A program made the translations under genes and the position numbers. This document shows positions 25,647 to 34,532 of a stretch of 64,000 nt of DNA, piece after piece (the first letter of the stretch is position 1; each line of letters starts with the position of its first letter). Source of the DNA: Leadbetterella lacustris (GTDB lineage Bacteria; Bacteroidota; Bacteroidia; Cytophagales; Spirosomataceae); contig OZ248435.1 in NCBI GenBank assembly GCA_965234335.1, positions 310,001-374,000 of the forward strand, written 5' to 3'. The notes under the pieces are model-generated. The model saw nothing but the letters and a program-made list of their open reading frames with translations. It had not been told where the DNA came from and ran no database searches.

Positions 25647-26432
25647 TCAATTTTTAAAATAACCTCTTGCTATTTTTTCAATAAATTCTGTACCTACTGT
25701 CAATACTTGCTCTGGGTATTCTTTATGCGGTGTATGTCCGCAATCAGGCACAATTAACTTTTCTGATTTACCTGAGGTCTGATTATATATTCTTTCAACT
25801 TGAATTAGAGTTCCGTATTCGTCTTTTTCTCCTTGAATTATTAATGAATCGCAATGAATTGAACTTAAAAAACTCTCAATGTTCCAATTTTTAAATTCTT
25901 CTGATTGCCAAGTATCTGCCCAGGCCCAGAACAATTTTTCTGTTTTCGGCCCATGATATTTTTCTAATTTAGTTTTTAAATTTGAATGATTATATAGCCT
26001 AACAGCTTCATTTATTCCCCTTATGGTTATCTCTTCCACGAATACATGAGCTCCTTCAGTGATTATTCCACCAATTTTAGATGGATATTTTGCTGCCATA
26101 ATTAAGGCAATTGTGCCACCATCGCTATGTCCAAATAATACAGCATCATTAATTTTCCAAATGTCTAACAAAGCATTTAGGATGTCTGCCTCTTGCTCCA
26201 AATAGTATTTGTCTCTTTTTGAACTTGCAAATTCACAAGATCTTCCATATCCTTGCCTATCATATACAATTACATTACATTTTGCCAATTCACCTAACTT
26301 TTTGGGGAAATCTCTCCATAGTTCAATACAACCCAAAGAATCATGTAAAAACACAAAAGTCGGTCGATTAGAAAAACTATCAATTCTAAAATAAACTATT
26401 TCGTCTAATTGTATTTGGATATTTCCGAGCAT
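25647..26432 (-). CDS. Alpha/beta hydrolase
   Basis: A 261-residue cytosolic hydrolase with no signal peptide. The oxyanion region is FLHDSLGC, the nucleophile elbow is VLFGHSDGG (Ser), the acid is QGEKDEYG and the His is in PDCGHTPHKE. It resembles 3-oxoadipate enol-lactonase/haloperoxidase-type hydrolases, which open lactones or cleave ring-fission products. It is co-directional with the transporter 44 bp upstream and the dehydrogenase 85 bp downstream, so a role in the same catabolic route is likely. The substrate cannot be read from sequence. Confidence 0.85.
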   Translation of the reverse strand: MLGNIQIQLDEIVYFRIDSFSNRPTFVFLHDSLGCIELWRDFPKKLGELAKCNVIVYDRQGYGRSCEFASSKRDKYYLEQEADILNALLDIWKINDAVLFGHSDGGTIALIMAAKYPSKIGGIITEGAHVFVEEITIRGINEAVRLYNHSNLKTKLEKYHGPKTEKLFWAWADTWQSEEFKNWNIESFLSSIHCDSLIIQGEKDEYGTLIQVERIYNQTSGKSEKLIVPDCGHTPHKEYPEQVLTVGTEFIEKIARGYFKN

Positions 26433-26476
26433 TAAATATGTTCTTAAGATTAATTGTTTTGAGGATATTTAGCCAA

Positions 26477-27556
26477 TCAAATTACTTCCTTACTTCTCCA
26501 CCAATTAGACAACATTGAGCCAGAAATAGTCATCCAAGGCACTGCAATGACCGATGCTAAACCAACTGTCGCAATTTTGCCCATCTGCAAGGCTATTCCA
26601 GATGCAAGCCCGCCATTTTGCATACCCACTTCCAATGAAATTGTACGACAAGATGCTTCATCCAAACCCATAAATCTTCCGCTCCAATAGCCTAATAAAT
26701 AGCCAATTGTATGGTGAATAATTCCCGATAAAAACAACAATGGGCCAATTTGTAATAAAGAATCTCTACCCGATGAAACAATCACAATCATCATCATCAG
26801 TACCCCTAACATTGAAATTTTAGGTAATAAACTTTGTAACCATTTCACTCCTTTCCTCATGAATCTATTAACAATTAGACCTAATATTATTGGTAAAATG
26901 ATGATTTCAGCCACATGAAGCATCATGGCTTTCAAATCAATTGCCACGTATTGACCAGCCAATAACTTCATGAGCAGTGGCGTCAAAAATGGAGAGGCAA
27001 GGGTTGAAATGGCCGCAATTGTAACAGACAAAGGCATATTTGCCTTTGCAATAAATGCTAAAACATTTGAAGTAACACCGCTCGGCACAGAACCCATTAA
27101 AATTACACCAGCGGCTATTTCGGGAGGAAATCCAAAACTTTTTGCCAAGGCAAAGCCTACCAAGGGCATGATGGTAAAATGACTGATCAGGCCAATCAGA
27201 ACAGCTTTTGGTGTTTTAATTACACCTTCAAAATCCTTTAAGCTCATTTCTGTCCCCATTGTAAACATGATGATTTGTATCAATGGAACAATGAAACCCG
27301 TAAACTTGAAATCTCCTATTTTTTGGAAATATTGCGGGTAAAAGAAACCGACAGAAACCGCAGCTAATACCCAAATAGTAAACGACATTTGATGGAGTAA
27401 CTGAACACTACGCCCACCAATAGCCAAACATATTAGTGAGCCGATAACAAAAGGCCCAATCTCCAATAAACTATCACCGAAAATCAGAATTCCTATTCCT
27501 AAAAGCCCTAAAATAGCAGAGCTTATCAGTAATAATTTATAGATTTTGTTAGTCAT
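26477..27556 (-). CDS. Bile acid:sodium symporter (BASS/SBF) family transporter
   Basis: A 359-residue integral membrane protein with about ten hydrophobic segments and the SBF-type sequences MFTMGTEMSLKDFEG, GVILMGSVPSGVTSNVLAFI and SLEVGMQNGGLASGIAL. Family members import organic anions (bile acids, pantoate, 2-oxoacids) with sodium. It lies 23 bp after the IclR regulator gene and heads the enzyme genes of the leftward arm, so it is the likely importer of the pathway's acid substrate. Confidence 0.9.
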   Translation of the reverse strand: MTNKIYKLLLISSAILGLLGIGILIFGDSLLEIGPFVIGSLICLAIGGRSVQLLHQMSFTIWVLAAVSVGFFYPQYFQKIGDFKFTGFIVPLIQIIMFTMGTEMSLKDFEGVIKTPKAVLIGLISHFTIMPLVGFALAKSFGFPPEIAAGVILMGSVPSGVTSNVLAFIAKANMPLSVTIAAISTLASPFLTPLLMKLLAGQYVAIDLKAMMLHVAEIIILPIILGLIVNRFMRKGVKWLQSLLPKISMLGVLMMMIVIVSSGRDSLLQIGPLLFLSGIIHHTIGYLLGYWSGRFMGLDEASCRTISLEVGMQNGGLASGIALQMGKIATVGLASVIAVPWMTISGSMLSNWWRSKEVI

Positions 27557-27579
27557 ACTAGGTATAAGGTTGTTTTTAT

Positions 27580-28356
27580 TTAGACTTTGGCTATTTTACT
27601 ACTCAAAACTGATACACTTTCTCTTAAAACTTCTTCAACATCTTTTTCAGAAAATTGAGTTGTTCCGTCAATTCTAGCTAACATGGGAACAGTTATGGCA
27701 GCCACGGCATTTCCATTCATATCGAAAATCGGAAAGGATATAGCATGCAGGCCAGCAAATTGCTTGCTTTGAATTGATGCAAAACCTTTTTCTACAACTT
27801 CGTTTAAACTAATACGAAAAGCCTCAATTTCAGCCTCTGATTTATTTGGAAGACTCTCCTTTATTCTGATTTCTTTAATGATTGGGTCTTGAAAAGCTAA
27901 TAAAATCAAACCAGATGCTGAAGGTGCAACCTCAATTTCAGAACCAACTCTTGTCATAAAGCCAAGTCCGTTAGGTGGCTGAATGGATGCAATTACCGTA
28001 AGCGAACCATTGTTATAAACCCTTAAATCACAAGGAAAAGAAATCTGTCTTGACAAACCCTCCATAATGGGTAGAGCCTCAGTCAACAAGCGATAAGTAG
28101 GAGGATGAAAATGCGATAATTGAAACAACTTCGAGGTTATAGTATATGTATTAGCAATATTTGCTACATAATTTCTCTCAACCAAGCAATTAAGCATCCT
28201 ATAAATTTCGCCGAGATTTCTACCTAAACGACTTGCTATCTCTTGCTGAGTAAGCCCATTCTCACATTGACAAAGTGCCTCTAAAATATCAAGTCCTTTC
28301 TCTAATGCTGGAGCTGAATAAGCACCGTTTTCTTCCTTACTTTTTTTCTCTTTCAT
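27580..28356 (-). CDS. IclR-family transcriptional regulator
   Basis: A 258-residue protein with an N-terminal winged helix (KGLDILEALCQCENG, then LTQQEIASRLGRNLGEIYRM). The C-terminal IclR effector domain follows (PCDLRVYNNGSLTVIASI, SASGLILLAF, KQFAGLHAISFPIFD). IclR proteins usually control adjacent catabolic genes in response to a pathway metabolite. It is the first gene of the leftward operon, followed by the transporter after 23 bp. A short palindrome 29 bp upstream of its start could be its own operator. Confidence 0.93.
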   Translation of the reverse strand: MKEKKSKEENGAYSAPALEKGLDILEALCQCENGLTQQEIASRLGRNLGEIYRMLNCLVERNYVANIANTYTITSKLFQLSHFHPPTYRLLTEALPIMEGLSRQISFPCDLRVYNNGSLTVIASIQPPNGLGFMTRVGSEIEVAPSASGLILLAFQDPIIKEIRIKESLPNKSEAEIEAFRISLNEVVEKGFASIQSKQFAGLHAISFPIFDMNGNAVAAITVPMLARIDGTTQFSEKDVEEVLRESVSVLSSKIAKV

Positions 28357-28384
28357 AATATGTTGATACTTGAATTTCGATTAA

Positions 28385-28398
28385 TTTGATTAGTCAAA
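28385..28398. promoter_or_regulatory. Candidate regulator-binding palindrome upstream of the iclR-like gene
   Basis: TTTGATTAGTCAAA is a perfect 5-bp inverted repeat around 4 bases, located 29 bp before the IclR start in the short gap between it and the VOC gene. Assignment to IclR is by position only. Confidence 0.3.
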
Positions 28399-28496
28399 AA
28401 TATAAAAACCAAATGATTTTACTTTATCCAATCTATAATCGCAAATCCAAAATCTATTCTATCACCCTACCACTATGGTAGGCTGTGGGTAGGGCT

Positions 28497-28913
28497 TCAC
28501 ATTCCTATTTGATGCACCTCAATGATGTTTCCATCTGGATCATAAAAGAAAATTTGATACCAACCTGCCAATGCCCATTTTCCATAGTCTGCATACGGAA
28601 TATTTTGCTCCTCCAATTTCTTTTTGAATCCTTCAATGTCGTCAGTTCTGAAACAAAAATGACCATTTTGGATAGGATTGATAGGCATATTCATACGAAA
28701 GGCCGTGGTGTGGTCTTTCTTAGTAATATGAAATTCAACTTCTCCATCAGTCAGAAACTCAACTTGCCCATCATAGCGATTTACAGTGTCTTCAGTGGTA
28801 AGACCGTGCTCCTCATCTTGAAGCTGGCTCAAACCGAATATGGATTTATAAAAGCTAGATAATCTTGGCACATCTTCCGTGCAAAGGTTCATGTGATGAT
28901 ATTTGAATTTCAT
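28497..28913 (-). CDS. VOC-family (glyoxalase/dioxygenase fold) protein
   Basis: A 138-residue protein with two beta-alpha-beta-beta-beta modules. The metal-ligand positions of the fold can be placed at the His in KYHHMNLCTEDV (N-terminus), His in NGHFCFRTDD (~residue 86) and Glu in DGNIIEVHQIG at the C-terminus. These fit a metal-dependent VOC enzyme such as a glyoxalase I-like, epimerase or dioxygenase. It is transcribed leftwards from the divergent intergenic region and lies 140 bp before the iclR-like gene. The substrate is unknown. Confidence 0.8.
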   Translation of the reverse strand: MKFKYHHMNLCTEDVPRLSSFYKSIFGLSQLQDEEHGLTTEDTVNRYDGQVEFLTDGEVEFHITKKDHTTAFRMNMPINPIQNGHFCFRTDDIEGFKKKLEEQNIPYADYGKWALAGWYQIFFYDPDGNIIEVHQIGM

Positions 28914-28984
28914 GTTTTGAAATGTTATGAATTAAACAACTTTGCAAATATGAAATTATATTTTCATATATAAAAATATAATTA

Positions 28985-28992
28985 TACTTTTG
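28985..28992 (+). promoter_or_regulatory. Bacteroidota-type -7 element (TACTTTTG)
   Basis: Matches the TANNTTTG -7 consensus in the divergent gap, pointing into the rightward catabolic arm that begins at 29,105. No clear TTG at -33 is visible. Confidence 0.35.
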
Positions 28993-29104
28993 TTAGAAAT
29001 TATATCAGTAAACCTGTGTTTTGAACGGTTTAAGTATTATTTCAAAAAACTTATTTAATGTAAAAGTCGGACTCAAAGAAAAAATACACTATAAAATTCA
29101 AGAT

Positions 29105-29344
29105 ATGGACATACTACTAAAATATTATGGTTTAGACTGGTTAGCGATGGTGTCAAGTCTGTTAGCCGTTTACCTAATGGGTAATAAAAATCGGTTTGGC
29201 TTCATTTCTTATATGCTTGCCAATGCCCTTTGGATATATTTAGGTGTGTTCAAAATGCAAAGTTATGGCATCACCATAGGTAATTTTTTTTTCCTCACCA
29301 TGAATCTGAGAGGATACCTAAAATGGAAAAAAAATCAAGAATAA
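29105..29344 (+). CDS. Small membrane protein, PnuC-like fragment fold
   Basis: The ATG at 29,105 (MDILLKYYGLDWLAMVSSLL) gives 79 residues with three hydrophobic segments (LAMVSSLLAVYLMG, FGFISYMLANALWIYLGVF, ITIGNFFFLTMNLRGY). A longer frame from a TTG at 29,021 adds an unlikely Lys-rich lead. The pattern resembles part of PnuC-type vitamin transporters, but at a third of their length it may be a separate small family. First gene of the rightward arm, 16 bp before the cupin. Confidence 0.65.
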   Translation: MDILLKYYGLDWLAMVSSLLAVYLMGNKNRFGFISYMLANALWIYLGVFKMQSYGITIGNFFFLTMNLRGYLKWKKNQE

Positions 29345-29360
29345 AAAAAACATAAAAAAA

Positions 29361-29681
29361 ATGATACAATTAGATTCATTACCGCAAACGGAGGTAAAAG
29401 AAGGTTTCAATGCGAGGTTTGTGCATACCGAAAACATGACCTTGGGCTATTGGGACGTTGTAGAAGGGGCTACTTTACCCATGCACTCACATTTTCATGA
29501 ACAAGTAACCCAAGTTTTGGAAGGTAAATTTGAGCTAACTGTTGGAGAGAAAACATTGGTTTATGAGGTCGGACAAATTGTAGTAATTCCTCCAAATGTA
29601 CCTCATGGCGGTAAAGCATTAACCGATTGTAAATTATTTGATATTTTCTGCCCAGTCAGAGAAGATTATCAAATACTATAA
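29361..29681 (+). CDS. Cupin-domain protein
   Basis: A 106-residue single-domain cupin. Motif 1 contains MHSHFHEQVTQVLEGKFEL (metal His residues and Glu) and motif 2 contains IVVIPPNVPHGG (third His). Small cupins act as metal-dependent isomerases, dioxygenases or sensors. It is placed 20 bp before the dehydratase in the rightward catabolic operon, so it probably acts on a pathway intermediate; no specific substrate can be inferred. Confidence 0.87.
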   Translation: MIQLDSLPQTEVKEGFNARFVHTENMTLGYWDVVEGATLPMHSHFHEQVTQVLEGKFELTVGEKTLVYEVGQIVVIPPNVPHGGKALTDCKLFDIFCPVREDYQIL

Positions 29682-29701
29682 ATTATTTCAACAAAATAGA
29701 T

Positions 29702-30523
29702 ATGCAAGAAACACTCATAAAATCAAAAGAAATATGCAGCTTGACAATGGTACGTCGTGTGGCAGCCATGTTGGATTTGGACCCGACGGCTTTCATTGAT
29801 GGTGATGTTTTGCCACCTAGCTGGCACTTTTTTATGTTAGCTGGACAGACTCGAAAATCTGAATTACGAGCCGATGGATTTCCTGGTTTGGGTGTTCCCC
29901 TGCCGGATTTGGGATTGCCAAGATTACTTTTGGGTGGCAGAACGGTTGCTTATAAGGGCGATATTTTGATTGGTTCAACAATAGAACGAAGCAGTTATGT
30001 TAAAGATATAAACGAAAAAAACGGAGCTTCGGGTAAAATGGCCATAGTTACGATACAGCATGAGTTACGCCCTGTTTTAGAGTCAAATCCTGCCATAATT
30101 GAAACACAAACGTATATTTTACTTGGTGAAAGTAAGGTTTCCCCGCAATCAGAAAAAACGAGTTTTTCTGCAATTGAAGCGAAATATCAAATGCAATTTA
30201 CTCCTGACGAAACACTCTTATTCCAATATTCTGCTCTTGGTTTTAATTCGCATAAGATTCATTTAGATAGAAACTACGCTCAAAATGTAGAAGGATTGCC
30301 TGATTTGGTGGTAAATGGTGGTTTGGCAACTTTGTTAATGACTGAATATGTTCGTAAAGAATTGAAATTAGATTTAGTAGAAATTAAAGTGAAACACATT
30401 GCTCCACTTTATTGCAATAGGCCGTTAACCTTAACTGCCGAAGAAAGCCAAACAGGCTGGAAGCTAAATGTATATGATAATAACAATGAAGTTACAGTGG
30501 AAATGGAAGCTACTTTAAAATAA
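29702..30523 (+). CDS. FAS1-like/MaoC-type acyl-CoA dehydratase (mesaconyl-C4-CoA hydratase-like)
   Basis: A 273-residue double hot-dog protein. The N-terminal half resembles the FAS1-like dehydratase domain (LPPSWHFFMLAGQ, then LGVPLPDLGLPRLLLGGRTV). The C-terminal half carries the HTD2/Meh-type hydratase segment FQYSALGFNSHKIHLDRNYA (catalytic Asn/His region) and VVNGGLATLLMTEYV. Relatives include fungal itaconyl-CoA hydratases and mesaconyl-C4-CoA hydratase. It lies 6 bp before a class III CoA-transferase gene, the same pairing seen in itaconate- and citramalate-type pathways, so it probably hydrates the enoyl-CoA made from the activated acid. Confidence 0.85.
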   Translation: MQETLIKSKEICSLTMVRRVAAMLDLDPTAFIDGDVLPPSWHFFMLAGQTRKSELRADGFPGLGVPLPDLGLPRLLLGGRTVAYKGDILIGSTIERSSYVKDINEKNGASGKMAIVTIQHELRPVLESNPAIIETQTYILLGESKVSPQSEKTSFSAIEAKYQMQFTPDETLLFQYSALGFNSHKIHLDRNYAQNVEGLPDLVVNGGLATLLMTEYVRKELKLDLVEIKVKHIAPLYCNRPLTLTAEESQTGWKLNVYDNNNEVTVEMEATLK

Positions 30524-30529
30524 CGAAAA

Positions 30530-31738
30530 ATGAATTTTGAGCCTTTAAAAAACATCAAAATACTCGACCTTACTTCCGTTGTGGTTGGTCCCGTGGCTAC
30601 ATGGCGACTTGGACAGTATGGGGCTGATATTATAAAAGTAGAGCATCCCACTGGCGATTTGATGCGTGGTTTGGGTGGAATGTCGCCAACTGGGCAGCAT
30701 TCTGGGGCTTACTTGCATCTCAATCGAGGAAAAAAGAACATTTGCCTCGACCTAAAAAAAGAAGGAGGAAAAGACATTATTCAAAAATTAGTTGAATGGG
30801 CGGACGTGATTGTTGCCAATATGCGACCCGATGCTTTGGAGCGTTTGGGCTTAGATAGCCAAACGATAAGAGCAAAATATCCCGAAAAAATTTATTGTCT
30901 GATTACTGGCTACGGCACAGATGGCCCTTATTCGGGGCTGCCTACTTACGATAGTGTTTTGCAGGGTGCTTCGGGTATGGCTGGACTTGCTTTGGCTCGT
31001 GATGGAAAACCATCTTATGTGCCGATGTTGATTTGCGACCACGTAGTTGGAGAAATCACTGCTGGAGCAGTTATGGCTGCTTTAATTCAAAAACAAAATA
31101 CTGGAATTGGAAGCAGTCTTGAAATTCCGATGTTTGAGACCATGGCATCGTTTGTTTTACAAGAACATTTGGCTCAACAAAGTTTTGAGCCACCCGTTGG
31201 TTCAGCGGGCGACCTTCGCCTATTAAGTCCTCATAATCAGCCAGTTAAAACAAAAGATGGTTTTATTTCTTTTACCATCAATACCGACATTCAAGTAAAA
31301 GCCTTTCTGAAAATAACAGATAGGGTCGAATTAATTCAAGATGAGCGATTTATGACCGTAGCAAGCCGTGCAAAATACGTTTCAGAATGGTTCGAGATTC
31401 GTGGGGCGGCTTTAGAAAATAAATCTACGGATGAATGGCTTAATGTATTTAGAGAGGCTGATTTACCTGCGATGCCTTGTCATACCCTCGATACATTAAC
31501 AAATGACCCTCATTTGAAAGCGGTTGAACTTGTCAGTTTTGAAAATCATCCTACAGAAGGAAAAACCGCTGTCATACGTTCAACAATCCAAGTGGATGGC
31601 GAATATGCAGGTCCACGTTCATCTGCAGTACCGTGTGGTTGGGATACCAAAGAAATTTTGCATGATTTAGGTTTCACAGAAAATGAAATGGAAAGACTAA
31701 TAAATGACAAAGCCACTTTCCAATTTAATAAGGATTAA
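30530..31738 (+). CDS. Class III CoA-transferase (CaiB/BaiF family)
   Basis: A 402-residue protein. The N-terminus is ILDLTSVVVGPVATWRLGQYGADIIKVEHPTGD, shown here as the typical L-x-V-x-G-P and GADVIKVE-like segments. It is followed by YLHLNRGKKNICLDLKKEGG and the active-site region TYDSVLQGASGMAGL. The family transfers CoA between carboxylic acids (formyl-CoA, carnitine, itaconate types). It starts 6 bp after the dehydratase and is followed 17 bp later by the thiolase. It likely activates the imported organic acid to its CoA thioester. Confidence 0.93.
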   Translation: MNFEPLKNIKILDLTSVVVGPVATWRLGQYGADIIKVEHPTGDLMRGLGGMSPTGQHSGAYLHLNRGKKNICLDLKKEGGKDIIQKLVEWADVIVANMRPDALERLGLDSQTIRAKYPEKIYCLITGYGTDGPYSGLPTYDSVLQGASGMAGLALARDGKPSYVPMLICDHVVGEITAGAVMAALIQKQNTGIGSSLEIPMFETMASFVLQEHLAQQSFEPPVGSAGDLRLLSPHNQPVKTKDGFISFTINTDIQVKAFLKITDRVELIQDERFMTVASRAKYVSEWFEIRGAALENKSTDEWLNVFREADLPAMPCHTLDTLTNDPHLKAVELVSFENHPTEGKTAVIRSTIQVDGEYAGPRSSAVPCGWDTKEILHDLGFTENEMERLINDKATFQFNKD

Positions 31739-31755
31739 CCAGTAATTAAGAATTT

Positions 31756-32970
31756 ATGAAGCAAACCTATATTATTGATGCAATCCGTACGCCAATTGGT
31801 AGTTTAGGAGGCAGTTTGTCAAATATACGAGCGGACAATTTGGCAGCTTTACCTATTCAAGAACTCATAAAAAGAAATCCCAATTTACCTTTAGAATCAA
31901 TCGACGATGTCATTTTGGGCTGTCATAATCAGGCAGGTGAAGACAACCGAAATGTGGCACGTATGGCATTGCTTTTGGCTGGATTACCTTATGCTGTTCC
32001 AGGAGAAACTGTCAATCGCTTGTGTTCCTCTGGAATGTCAGCTGTTATTCATGCCAATAGAGCCATCAAAGCAGATGATGGCGATATTTTTATTGCAGGA
32101 GGAATAGAACACATGACCCGCGGACCAATGGTAATGAGTAAATCTTCAAAAGCATTTGGTAGCGACGTACTATTATTCGATTCAAGTTTTGGTTGGCGAT
32201 TTGTCAATCCACAAATGCACAAAATGTATGGTACAGATGCTATGGCTGTAACTGCTGAAAATTTAGCAGAGCTGTACCAAATAAGCAGAGAAGACCAAGA
32301 TTTATTTGCTTTTCGTTCGCAGCAAAAAGCCTTTATAGCTCAACAAAATGGCGTATTGGCCGAAGAAATTGTAAAAATAGAAATGGCGGATAAAAAAGGG
32401 AATATCACAATTTTTGATAAAGATGAGTTTATAAAAGGCAATACTACTCTTCAAATTCTTGGAAAACTGAAACCTCTTTACAAGAATGAAAGCAGTACTG
32501 TAACAGCAGGAAATGCATCTGGATTAAATGATGGTGCGGCTGCAATGCTGATGTCTTCGGAGGAAGCAGTCAAAAACTACAATTTTAATCCTAAAGCAAG
32601 AATTATATCTTCGGCTGTAGTGGGAGTAGAGCCTAAAATAATGGGTATTGGACCTGTTGGAGCAACACAAAAAGCTTTAAAAAAAGCAGGTTTAACGCTC
32701 GACCACATAGACGTATTTGAATTCAATGAAGCCTTTGCCGCACAATGTTTAGCCGTTACTCGCAATTTGGGCATTGCCGATGATGATCCAAGAGTAAACC
32801 CAAATGGAGGAGCAATTGCATTAGGGCATCCACTTGGTATGTCGGGTACTCGAATCATTCAAGCTGCCATGAATGAATTAGTTCGTTCAAAGAAAAAATA
32901 TGCCCTTGCTTCCATGTGTGTTGGGGTAGGAATGGGTTATGCCGTAATTATTGAAAATGTTGCCAATTAA
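31756..32970 (+). CDS. Acetyl-CoA C-acyltransferase (thiolase)
   Basis: A 404-residue thiolase of normal length. The nucleophilic Cys is in NRLCSSGMSAV (~residue 90). The catalytic His is in GGAIALGHPLGMSGTR (~residue 358) and the second Cys in SMCVGVGMGYA (~residue 389). The start (YIIDAIRTPIGSLGGSL) is typical of beta-ketoadipyl-CoA/acetoacetyl-CoA thiolases. It cleaves 3-oxoacyl-CoA to acetyl-CoA and a shorter acyl-CoA, the last step of the deduced route. Its RTPIG...LEFNEAFAA features are all intact. Confidence 0.95.
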   Translation: MKQTYIIDAIRTPIGSLGGSLSNIRADNLAALPIQELIKRNPNLPLESIDDVILGCHNQAGEDNRNVARMALLLAGLPYAVPGETVNRLCSSGMSAVIHANRAIKADDGDIFIAGGIEHMTRGPMVMSKSSKAFGSDVLLFDSSFGWRFVNPQMHKMYGTDAMAVTAENLAELYQISREDQDLFAFRSQQKAFIAQQNGVLAEEIVKIEMADKKGNITIFDKDEFIKGNTTLQILGKLKPLYKNESSTVTAGNASGLNDGAAAMLMSSEEAVKNYNFNPKARIISSAVVGVEPKIMGIGPVGATQKALKKAGLTLDHIDVFEFNEAFAAQCLAVTRNLGIADDDPRVNPNGGAIALGHPLGMSGTRIIQAAMNELVRSKKKYALASMCVGVGMGYAVIIENVAN

Positions 32971-32976
32971 AAAGAT

Positions 32977-33789
32977 ATGAATAATACAGATCCAGAAGAA
33001 AAGACAAAATACAATCTACTACAACTCGAAAATAAAGTTTGTGTTATTACAGGTGCAGCTTCTATCAGAAGTATAGGCTATGGCACAGCAGAACTTTTCG
33101 CAGCCCACGGGGCAAAATTGGTGATTTTAGATTTAGCAATGAATGACCAAATTGCCCAAGATTTAATCAATCATATTGAAACTCAAATCGGCAAAAAAAT
33201 AGAAATAATTTGCCTTCAATGTGACATAAGAAATACCATTGAATGTGAAAATGCAATTCAAAACGCAGTATCACATTTCAGTACAATTGACTGCTTGGTA
33301 AATTGTGCTGGTATTGTCAAATCAGAAGGTATGCTGTCTATTACGGAGGCAGATTATGATTTAATAATGGATGTGAATCTTAAAGGCACGTTCAATATTT
33401 GTAAAAGCGTCTTGAAAGTTTTTGCTGAAAAACAATCGGGAGTAATTGTGAATTTAGCTTCATTGGCTGGTCAGCGTGGGGGTGGATTAGTCGGTGGTTC
33501 TCATTATGCCGCTTCAAAAGGTGGTGTAATTAGTTTAACTCGTTCCATTGCACGAGAATTTGCTTCAATGAATATCAGAGCAAATGTGATTTGCCCTGCA
33601 ATGATAGAAACACCTATGTTGGATGGACTTAGCCAAGAACAATTAGATAACGTAATTGCCGGAATTCCTCTAAAACGGGTAGGCAAAACATCCGAATTGG
33701 CGGGGGCTTGTCTATTTTTAGCTTCCGACCTTTCAGGATTTGTTACAGGTGCTACTATTGATGTGAATGGGGGAATTCATATTCATTAA
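32977..33789 (+). CDS. SDR-family oxidoreductase
   Basis: A 270-residue short-chain dehydrogenase. The cofactor motif is unusual: VITGAASIRSIGYGTAELFA carries two extra residues compared with TGxxxGIG. NCAGIV, the catalytic Ser in NLASLAGQRG and YAASKGG (Tyr-x-x-x-Lys) are intact, as is the C-terminal ATIDVNGGIHI. It may interconvert 3-hydroxy and 3-oxo intermediates or act on another alcohol in the pathway. Last gene of the rightward operon, 6 bp after the thiolase. Confidence 0.9.
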   Translation: MNNTDPEEKTKYNLLQLENKVCVITGAASIRSIGYGTAELFAAHGAKLVILDLAMNDQIAQDLINHIETQIGKKIEIICLQCDIRNTIECENAIQNAVSHFSTIDCLVNCAGIVKSEGMLSITEADYDLIMDVNLKGTFNICKSVLKVFAEKQSGVIVNLASLAGQRGGGLVGGSHYAASKGGVISLTRSIAREFASMNIRANVICPAMIETPMLDGLSQEQLDNVIAGIPLKRVGKTSELAGACLFLASDLSGFVTGATIDVNGGIHIH

Positions 33790-33866
33790 TTTGGAAAATC
33801 AAATTCAAAAACCAGTAATAGTGATTTATTTTTAAAGCAATAATTAGAACACTTTCACTACTTACC

Positions 33867-34532
33867 TTACTTACTTGAAGGTATTAACCTAAACCTTTCC
33901 ACATCGCTATTAAAACCAAATATTCCGATTTTACCTTTTAAGGAGGTATTCAGCTTTTTTGCTACTAAAGTTGGTTGAGAAGCATGATTAATAAATACTT
34001 TTATTTCTTTCCTATCAACGATTATAGTTAATGTAACCCAATCATTGGCTTTAGGAGGGTTTAAAATACCACTTTCATAAAGTCCAGGATGCGATTTTCT
34101 TAATACTTGCCAATCTAAGTGTGGGAAAAATCCATATTGTACAGCATGTATTTTTCGTAAGGAATCTTTGGTTTGGAAATTGAATGGTCGGCAATAAACC
34201 ACTTCAAATGTTGAATCATTTTCCGCATGAAATGCAATCCCATAAAAACTGCCTTGCAAAATGTCTTTTCCTCGTGCAATAAGCTCTACTTTTCCCTCTT
34301 CAAAATTATCAATTGGCAACCATACAGGCTTGGCAACCATTTTTTTACTGAGTTCAATAAATTTTTTACTGTCTTCTTCTTTTATAGTAATTTCTCTATT
34401 TCTTACAGTTAAATTATTTTGCATTGCCAATTTGGTCAAATCAAAGTTTATCGTCTGTTGAGAAAAAGTTTTCCCATAAGTCAAAAATATGAACAGTATT
34501 GCTGCTATTGAATTTTTCATTTGTTTACTCAT
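33867..34532 (-). CDS. Secreted LamG/DUF1080-like beta-sandwich protein (paralogue 1)
   Basis: A 221-residue protein with a signal peptide (MKNSIAAILFIFLTYGKTF then SQQ). The remainder is a concanavalin-type beta-sandwich similar to its upstream neighbour: GIAFHAENDSTFEVVYCRPF, NDWVTLTIIVDRKEIKVFIN, KIGIFGFNSDVERF. Such domains are found in DUF1080 glycoside-related proteins. It overlaps the end of the paralogue by 4 nt (ATGA), so the two are co-translated. Its partners suggest a role on polysaccharide or another extracellular substrate. Confidence 0.75.
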   Translation of the reverse strand: MSKQMKNSIAAILFIFLTYGKTFSQQTINFDLTKLAMQNNLTVRNREITIKEEDSKKFIELSKKMVAKPVWLPIDNFEEGKVELIARGKDILQGSFYGIAFHAENDSTFEVVYCRPFNFQTKDSLRKIHAVQYGFFPHLDWQVLRKSHPGLYESGILNPPKANDWVTLTIIVDRKEIKVFINHASQPTLVAKKLNTSLKGKIGIFGFNSDVERFRLIPSSK

